From positions 30,625 through 94,624 of the forward strand of contig NZ_LZHV01000052.1 of NCBI RefSeq assembly GCF_001667275.1: a DNA stretch of 64,000 nucleotides, read 5' to 3'. The notes beneath the pieces were generated by a model, which had not been told where the DNA came from, searched no databases, and saw only the letters and a list, made by a program, of their open reading frames with translations. This document shows positions 59,350 through 64,000 of the stretch, one piece after another; the first letter of the stretch is position 1, and every line of letters begins with the position of its first letter. This stretch comes from Mycobacterium sp. ACS4054 (lineage in GTDB: Bacteria > Actinomycetota > Actinomycetes > Mycobacteriales > Mycobacteriaceae). Made by a program: the position numbers and the translations under genes.

Positions 59350-59354
59350 GACCT

Positions 59355-59379
59355 TTACCCTAGTGCCGGCCGCCGAAAC
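59355..59379 (-). promoter_or_regulatory. SigF-type promoter of the fdh operon
   Basis: Minus strand GTTT (59376-59379), 15 bp, GGGTAA (59355-59360). Only five bases separate the -10 from the ATG at 59349, so translation is leaderless from there or starts at the second ATG (59343). It sits in the 40-bp gap after selD. Confidence 0.65.
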
Positions 59380-59389
59380 TCCGCCCGGC

Positions 59390-60382
59390 TCAGCGGACGA
59401 TGATCGTGTGCTCGCCGCGCGGCACCAGCTCCCCGACCACCGGCGCGCCCGGGATCTCGCCGGCGATCAGCAGCCCGCCCGAGGTTTGGGCGTCGGCCAG
59501 TAGCAGGGCCTCGTCCTCGCCCACGGCCGACAGGTCGGCGTGCGGGGCCACCCAGTCGAGGTTGCGTCGCGTGCCCCCGCTGACGTAGCCGGCCGCCAGC
59601 GCGTCCCGCGCGCCGTCCAGATACGGCACCGCCGCCGCCTCGACGATCGCGGTCACACCGCTGGCCCGCGCCAGCTTGTGCAGGTGCCCGAGCAGTCCGA
59701 AACCGGTTACGTCCGTGGCACATTCGACGCCGGCGGCCAGCGCGGCCGCGGCGGACGCCGCGTTGAGCGTCGTCATCGCGGCGATCGCCTGTTCGAAGCG
59801 CTCGCCGGTGGCCTTGTGCCTGCTGTTCAGCACGCCCACGCCCAGCGGCTTGGTCAGCGACAACGGCGTGCCGGGCTTGCCGGAGTCGTTGCGCAGCAAC
59901 CGGTTCGGATCCGCGATCCCGGTGACGGCGAGCCCGTATTTGGGTTCCGGGTCGTCGACGCTGTGCCCGCCGGCGAGGTGACAACCGGCCAGGCCGCAGA
60001 CGTCCAGCCCGCCGCGCAGTGTCTCGGCCGCCAGCTCGAACGGCAACACATCGCGGGGCCAGCCCAGCAAATTCACCGCGACCACCGGGCGGCCGCCCAT
60101 CGCGTAGACGTCGGACAGCGCGTTGGTGGCCGCGATGCGGCCCCAGTCGTACGCGTCGTCGACCACCGGGGTGAAGAAGTCCGTCGTCGCGATCACCGCC
60201 GTGCCGTTCTGCAGGCGCACCACCGCGGCGTCGTCGCCGTGGTCCAGGCCCACCAGCAGCTCGCCGGCCGGGTCACGCGGTGCGCTCGCGCCCAGCCCGC
60301 GGACCACATCCTCCAGCTCGCCGGGCGGGATCTTGCACGCGCAGCCGCCGCCGTGGGCGTACTGGGTTAGTCGGTAGGCCAC
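59390..60382 (-). CDS. selD: Selenophosphate synthase
   Basis: A 330-residue ATP-dependent enzyme that makes monoselenophosphate from selenide. The N-terminal catalytic loop is YAHGGGCACKIPP (Cys14, Cys, Lys), so this SelD uses Cys, not Sec. Further motifs are DHGDDAAVVRL, TTDFFTPVVDD and LAGGHSVDDPEPKYG. The GTG at 60382 matches the usual SelD N-terminus; the frame continues upstream only through the antisense of tRNA-Sec. It lies directly upstream of fdhA in the same direction and divergent from tRNA-Sec. Confidence 0.95.
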   Translation of the reverse strand: MAYRLTQYAHGGGCACKIPPGELEDVVRGLGASAPRDPAGELLVGLDHGDDAAVVRLQNGTAVIATTDFFTPVVDDAYDWGRIAATNALSDVYAMGGRPVVAVNLLGWPRDVLPFELAAETLRGGLDVCGLAGCHLAGGHSVDDPEPKYGLAVTGIADPNRLLRNDSGKPGTPLSLTKPLGVGVLNSRHKATGERFEQAIAAMTTLNAASAAAALAAGVECATDVTGFGLLGHLHKLARASGVTAIVEAAAVPYLDGARDALAAGYVSGGTRRNLDWVAPHADLSAVGEDEALLLADAQTSGGLLIAGEIPGAPVVGELVPRGEHTIIVR

Positions 60383-60409
60383 GGATACATAATGGTCGGC
60401 ATGGTCCGA

Positions 60410-60504
60410 GGAGGCGTGTCCGGTCTGGTGACCGGCGCGGTCTTCAAAACCGTCGAACGGCAGACGCTGCCGCTGGCGGGTTCGATTCCCGTCCGCCTCC
60501 GCCA
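60410..60504 (+). tRNA. selC: tRNA-Sec (TCA)
   Basis: A 95-nt tRNA with encoded CCA. The acceptor pairs GGAGGCG with CGCCTCC; the anticodon stem GCGGT/ACCGT carries loop CTTCAAA with anticodon TCA. There is a long variable arm (CGGCAG/CTGCCG) and a T-arm GCGGGTTCGATTCCCGT, with G discriminator. An extended D-stem (CCGGTCTGGTGACCGG) is also typical of tRNA-Sec. A CATAAT box at 60388-60393 could be its -10. SelA begins 18 bp downstream. Confidence 0.96.
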
Positions 60505-60522
60505 TATTCCCTCGAGCGTGAC

Positions 60523-61803
60523 GTGAGCGACCCGCGTCGGCGGGTGCCGCGCACCGACACCCTGCTCGCCGATCCGCGCCTGGTCGAAGCCCAGCGGCTG
60601 CTGGGCCGCGCGCTGGTGAAGTCGGTGATCGCCGACGCGCAGCAGCGGGCGCGCGCCGGGGAGATCGAGCCCGAGCGGGTCGCCGAGCACGCCGTCGCCG
60701 CCCTGCCCGCCACCGCGTCGAGCCTGCGGCCCGTCATCAACGCCACCGGCGTGGTCGTGCACACGAACCTGGGGCGGGCGCCGCTGTCGCGGGCCGCCGT
60801 CGACGCCGTGGTCGCCGCGGCCGGCACCACCGACGTCGAGCTGGACCTGGCGACGGGGCGGCGGGGCCGCCGCGGGCGGGCCGCGCTGGCGGCGCTGTCC
60901 CGGGCGGTGCCCACCGCCGGTGGCGTGCACGTGGTCAACAACAACGCCGCCGCGCTGCTGCTGACCGCGCTCACGCTGGCCCCGGGCAAGGAGATCGTGC
61001 TCAGCCGCGGCGAGCTCGTCGAAATCGGCGACGGCTTCCGCATCCCCGAGCTGCTGGCCTCGGCCGGATCGCGGCTGCGCGAGGTCGGCACCACCAACCG
61101 CACCAGCCTGCGCGACTACGCCGAGGCGATCGGCCCGCAGACCGGTTTCGTGCTCAAGGTGCACCCGTCGAACTTCCACGTCACCGGGTTCACCTCGGCC
61201 GTCGGCGTGGCGGAGCTGGCGAACCTCGGGGTGACCCTGGTCGTCGACATCGGCTCCGGGCTGCTGTCGCCGCACCCGGTGCTGCCCGACGAGCCGGACG
61301 CGACGACGACGCTGCGCGACGGCGCCGACCTGGTCACCGCGAGCGGTGACAAGCTGCTCGGCGGCCCGCAGGCCGGACTGCTGCTGGGTGACGCCGAGCT
61401 GATCGAGCGACTGCGCCGCCACCCTGCGGCGCGCGCGCTGCGGGTCGACAAGCTGACGCTGGCCGCGCTGGAAGCGACGCTGACCGGCCCGCCGACGCCG
61501 GTCGCCGAGGCGTTGGTGGTCGACGCCGCGGAGCTGCGGGCCCGTGCGGAGGCGCTCGCCGCCGCGCAGCAGGGCGCCGAGGCGGTGGATTGCTTCGCTG
61601 CCGTCGGCGGCGGCGGCGCGCCGGACGTCCGGCTGCCCAGCGCCGCCGTGAGCCTGCCCGAGTCGTACGCCGCCGCGCTGCGCGACGCCAGCCCGCCCGT
61701 CGTCGGCCGCCTCGAGGCGGGCCGCTGCCTGCTCGACCTGCGCACGGTGGCGGCCGAGGGCGCCGCGCTGCTGGCCGCGGCGGTGCGGGCATGTTCGTCA
61801 TAG
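60523..61803 (+). CDS. selA: L-seryl-tRNA(Sec) selenium transferase
   Basis: A 426-residue PLP enzyme that converts seryl-tRNA-Sec to selenocysteyl-tRNA-Sec. It shows the N-terminal tRNA-binding helices (PRTDTLLADPRLVEAQRLLG), VINATGVVVHTNLGRAPLS, and the PLP lysine in TASGDKLLGGPQAGLL. The GTG at 60523 is chosen because earlier in-frame codons lie in tRNA-Sec. It overlaps selB by 13 bp, so tRNA-Sec, selA and selB are probably one transcript. Confidence 0.95.
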   Translation: MSDPRRRVPRTDTLLADPRLVEAQRLLGRALVKSVIADAQQRARAGEIEPERVAEHAVAALPATASSLRPVINATGVVVHTNLGRAPLSRAAVDAVVAAAGTTDVELDLATGRRGRRGRAALAALSRAVPTAGGVHVVNNNAAALLLTALTLAPGKEIVLSRGELVEIGDGFRIPELLASAGSRLREVGTTNRTSLRDYAEAIGPQTGFVLKVHPSNFHVTGFTSAVGVAELANLGVTLVVDIGSGLLSPHPVLPDEPDATTTLRDGADLVTASGDKLLGGPQAGLLLGDAELIERLRRHPAARALRVDKLTLAALEATLTGPPTPVAEALVVDAAELRARAEALAAAQQGAEAVDCFAAVGGGGAPDVRLPSAAVSLPESYAAALRDASPPVVGRLEAGRCLLDLRTVAAEGAALLAAAVRACSS

Positions 61804-63500
61804 CCACCGCCGGGCACGTCGATCACGGCAAGTCCACGCTGCTGCACCGGCTCACCGGCATGCGGCCCGACCGGCTGGCCGAGGAGCAACGCCGCGGCCT
61901 GACCATCGACCTCGGCTTCGCGTGGACCGAGCTGGGCGGCCGCCAGCTGGCGTTCGTCGACGTCCCCGGCCACGAACGGTTCGTGGCCAACATGCTCGCC
62001 GGTGTGGGGGCGGTGCCGGCCGTCATGTTCGTCGTCGCCGCGACCGAGGGCTGGATGCCGCAGTCCGAGGAGCACCTCGCGGCGCTGCACGCCCTCGGGG
62101 TGCGCCACGGGCTGCTGGTGATCAGCAAGGCCGACCTGGCCGATCCCGGCCCGGCCATCGCGCAGGCGCGCGAACGGTTCGCCGCCACCTCGCTCGCGGG
62201 CGCGCCCGTCACGATCGGCACCGACCTCGACGGGGTGCGCGCGGAGTTGCTGGCGCTGACCGACCGGCTGCCGGTCCCCGACGCGGGTGCCGACGTGCGG
62301 TTGTGGGTCGACCGCAGCTTCACCGTCCGGGGCGCCGGCACGGTGGTGACCGGCACCCTGGCCGCGGGCACGATCCGGGTCGGCGACGAGCTGGAACACG
62401 CCGGCCGGCGCGTGACGGTGCGCGGCGTGCAATCGCTGGGCCGCGACCAACCGGCGGTCGGCGCGGTGGCGCGCGTCGCGCTGAACCTGCGCGGCGTGGA
62501 CCGCGAGCACGTCGGTCGCGGTGACGCCGTCCGCACGCCCGGGGCGTGGCTGGACACCGCGCAGATCGACGTCGCCCTGCGGGCCGCCGATGACTTGCAC
62601 CGCCAGTTGGTGTTGCACGTCGGGTCCGCGGCCGTGCCGGTCCAGGTGCGTCAGCTGGGAGCGGCCGCGGCCCGGCTGCGTCTCGCGAGGCCCCTGCCGC
62701 TGCGGGTCGGGGACGTCGGGTTGCTCCGCGACCCCGGCGAGCACCGGATCGCGGCGGGCATCCGGGTGCTCGACGTCCGGCCGCCGGCGTTGCGCCGACG
62801 GGGCGCCGCCCGCGATCGCGCCGCGGAGCTGGCGACCGGCCGGATCCGCCCGCCCGAGTGCGCCCGCGCGTTCGAGCTGCGGGCCATGGGCCTACCGCTG
62901 GCCGGGCTCCGGGTAGGGGACTGGGTGGTGGACCCGCGGTGGTGGGCCGGGCGGCGCGAGTGCGCTACGGCGGCGGTGCGGCGCTGGGCGGACGAGCACG
63001 ACGTCGCGGCGGGAATGCCGCTGGAGACGCTGCGGCAGCGGGTGGGGCTGCCCGCCGCCGAACTGCTGCCCAAGCTGCTCGAGGGGACCGGCCTGGAGGT
63101 GGTCGACGGGTTGGTCCGCGCGCCGGGCGCGGGCCTGCCGGCCCGCGTCGACAAGGCCGTGCGCGCGGTCGAGGAGTGGTTGGCCGCCGAGCCCTTTCGG
63201 GCGCCGGAGGCCGACGAGCTCGCCGACCTCAAGCTCGGCCCCCGCGAGCTGGCCGCCGCGGTGCGCGCCGGCCGGCTGACCCGGATCGCCGACGGCGTCG
63301 TGCTGGGGTCCGGCGCGCTGGACCGGGCGGCCGGCGTCCTGGCGACGCTGCCGCAACCGTTCACCGTCAGCGACGCGCGCCGCGCACTGGGCACCACCCG
63401 CCGGGTCGCCGTGCCGCTGCTGGAGCAGCTCGACGCCCGGCGCGTCACCAGGCGCGCCCCGGACGGCACCCGGGTGGTGCTGGCTAGAGCCGCTCCTTGA
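61791..63500 (+). CDS. selB: Selenocysteine-specific elongation factor SelB
   Basis: A 569-residue GTPase that brings Sec-tRNA to UGA codons marked by SECIS. G1 is ATAGHVDHGKSTLLHRL, G3 DVPGHERFVANML and G4 VISKADLAD. Domains II-III follow, and the C-terminal third (about 330-569) has the winged-helix repeats that bind the hairpin (LRQRVGLPAAELLPKLLEG; VLATLPQPFTVSDARRALG). The start is the ATG at 61791 overlapping selA. The end overlaps the convergent YqeY-like gene by 17 bp. Confidence 0.95.
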   Translation: MFVIATAGHVDHGKSTLLHRLTGMRPDRLAEEQRRGLTIDLGFAWTELGGRQLAFVDVPGHERFVANMLAGVGAVPAVMFVVAATEGWMPQSEEHLAALHALGVRHGLLVISKADLADPGPAIAQARERFAATSLAGAPVTIGTDLDGVRAELLALTDRLPVPDAGADVRLWVDRSFTVRGAGTVVTGTLAAGTIRVGDELEHAGRRVTVRGVQSLGRDQPAVGAVARVALNLRGVDREHVGRGDAVRTPGAWLDTAQIDVALRAADDLHRQLVLHVGSAAVPVQVRQLGAAAARLRLARPLPLRVGDVGLLRDPGEHRIAAGIRVLDVRPPALRRRGAARDRAAELATGRIRPPECARAFELRAMGLPLAGLRVGDWVVDPRWWAGRRECATAAVRRWADEHDVAAGMPLETLRQRVGLPAAELLPKLLEGTGLEVVDGLVRAPGAGLPARVDKAVRAVEEWLAAEPFRAPEADELADLKLGPRELAAAVRAGRLTRIADGVVLGSGALDRAAGVLATLPQPFTVSDARRALGTTRRVAVPLLEQLDARRVTRRAPDGTRVVLARAAP

Positions 63501-63981
63501 CGGCCGCCGACAGGCGGGCCCCGTCGGCCTTGCCGGCCGCGATCGCGGTGGCCGCCTTCATCACCAGACCCATCTGCTTCATGCCCGGGCGCTCACCGAT
63601 TTCCTCGGCCACCTGGGCGATCGCGGTGTCGGCGACGTCGGCCACCTCGGCCTCGGTCAGCGGCGTGGGCAGGTATTCGTCGATGATCCGCGCCTCGGCA
63701 TGCTCGTTGGCGGCGAGCTCCCCGCGGCCGTTCTGGGTGTAGATCTCCGCCGACTCGGCGCGCTTGCGGGATTCTTTCGCCAGCACCTTGATCACTTCGT
63801 CGTCGGAGAGGTCCCGGGCCTGTTTGCCGGAGACTTCCTCGGTTTGGATCGCGGCGAGCAGTAACCGCAGGGTCGCCGTCCGCAGCTTGTCCTTGCTCTT
63901 CATCGCATCGGTCAGGTCGGCCCGCAGCCGGGATTTGATTTTGGCCCAGGTCTCCCCGATGGTGATCGGCGACCCGAACAC
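63484..63981 (-). CDS. GatB/YqeY-domain protein (Rv3688c-like)
   Basis: A 165-residue protein of the YqeY family. It shows DLTDAMKSKDKLRTATLRLL, EVIKVLAKESRKRAESAEIY, ARIIDEYLPTPLTEAEVADV and MKQMGLVMKAATAIAAGKAD. The domain occurs fused to GlnRS and GatB and is thought to bind tRNA, but the role of stand-alone proteins is not settled. The likely ancestral start (AKIKSRLRADL) has no start codon here, so the GTG at 63981 adds 11 residues. With this gene M. tuberculosis gene order resumes. Confidence 0.88.
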   Translation of the reverse strand: MFGSPITIGETWAKIKSRLRADLTDAMKSKDKLRTATLRLLLAAIQTEEVSGKQARDLSDDEVIKVLAKESRKRAESAEIYTQNGRGELAANEHAEARIIDEYLPTPLTEAEVADVADTAIAQVAEEIGERPGMKQMGLVMKAATAIAAGKADGARLSAAVKERL

Positions 63982-64000
63982 CGCCCGCCCGACGATGACG

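Noticed and set aside
60383..60505. N-terminal extension of selD
   Set aside because: The extra 41 codons are the complement of tRNA-Sec; the GTG at 60382 gives the conserved SelD N-terminus.

Overview
The window is a GC-rich actinobacterial chromosome segment with no mobile element, prophage or CRISPR array. Gene content and order match the Mycobacterium tuberculosis stretch Rv3645 to Rv3688c (cyclase, topA, cspA, tad/flp locus, dpp operon, acs, marP, nth, crp, whiB4, ponA2, cds1, rsfB, yqeY-like). The PE/PE_PGRS genes found here in M. tuberculosis are missing and large extra blocks are present, so this is most likely a non-tuberculous, probably slow-growing mycobacterium (M. avium complex-like). 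Species is inference.

Layout. 1-7.4 kb: truncated HAMP/adenylate cyclase, DNA topoisomerase I, cold-shock protein, MrfA-type helicase. 7.7-13.2 kb: PAS-like protein and a compact minus-strand Flp/Tad pilus operon ending upstream in the CpaE-like ssd. 13.2-14.9 kb: two mycobacterial small RNAs, 6C (minus) and an Ms1-type RNA (plus), flanking a SerB-like HAD phosphatase. 15-21 kb: a degenerate Fic-like protein and the dppABCD transporter. 21-39.6 kb: conserved core (acs, secreted protease, epoxide hydrolase, acid-resistance protease MarP, Nudix, thioredoxin-like, nth, CRP, MBL/RidA/DUF4177, twin ArsA-type ATPases, WhiB4, PonA2, phosphoesterase, cysteine desulfhydrase), then tRNA-Pro.

39.8-63.5 kb is accessory relative to M. 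tuberculosis, except for rsfB. It has three linked parts. (a) A stressosome/partner-switching locus: rsbR-rsbS-rsbT-rsbX and a five-part RsbU-like protein, divergent from the SigF antagonist gene rsfB. (b) Stress-type genes (UsfY-like, HAD, heme-oxygenase-like redox enzyme, CDGSH Fe-S protein, SRPBCC, zinc alcohol dehydrogenase, PfpI, F420-dependent oxidoreductase). (c) A selenocysteine formate dehydrogenase (fdhABC, in-frame TGA at codon 190 followed by a SECIS hairpin) with the full Sec apparatus selD, tRNA-Sec, selA and selB.

Seven intergenic sites in the accessory block match a SigF promoter (GTTT, 15-16 bp, GGGTA), including one directly upstream of fdhA. The inferred picture is an island that both senses stress (stressosome, RsfB, SigF) and carries much of its own SigF-driven output, with formate oxidation as part of that output. 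Several of these promoters imply leaderless or near-leaderless mRNAs and help choose start codons.
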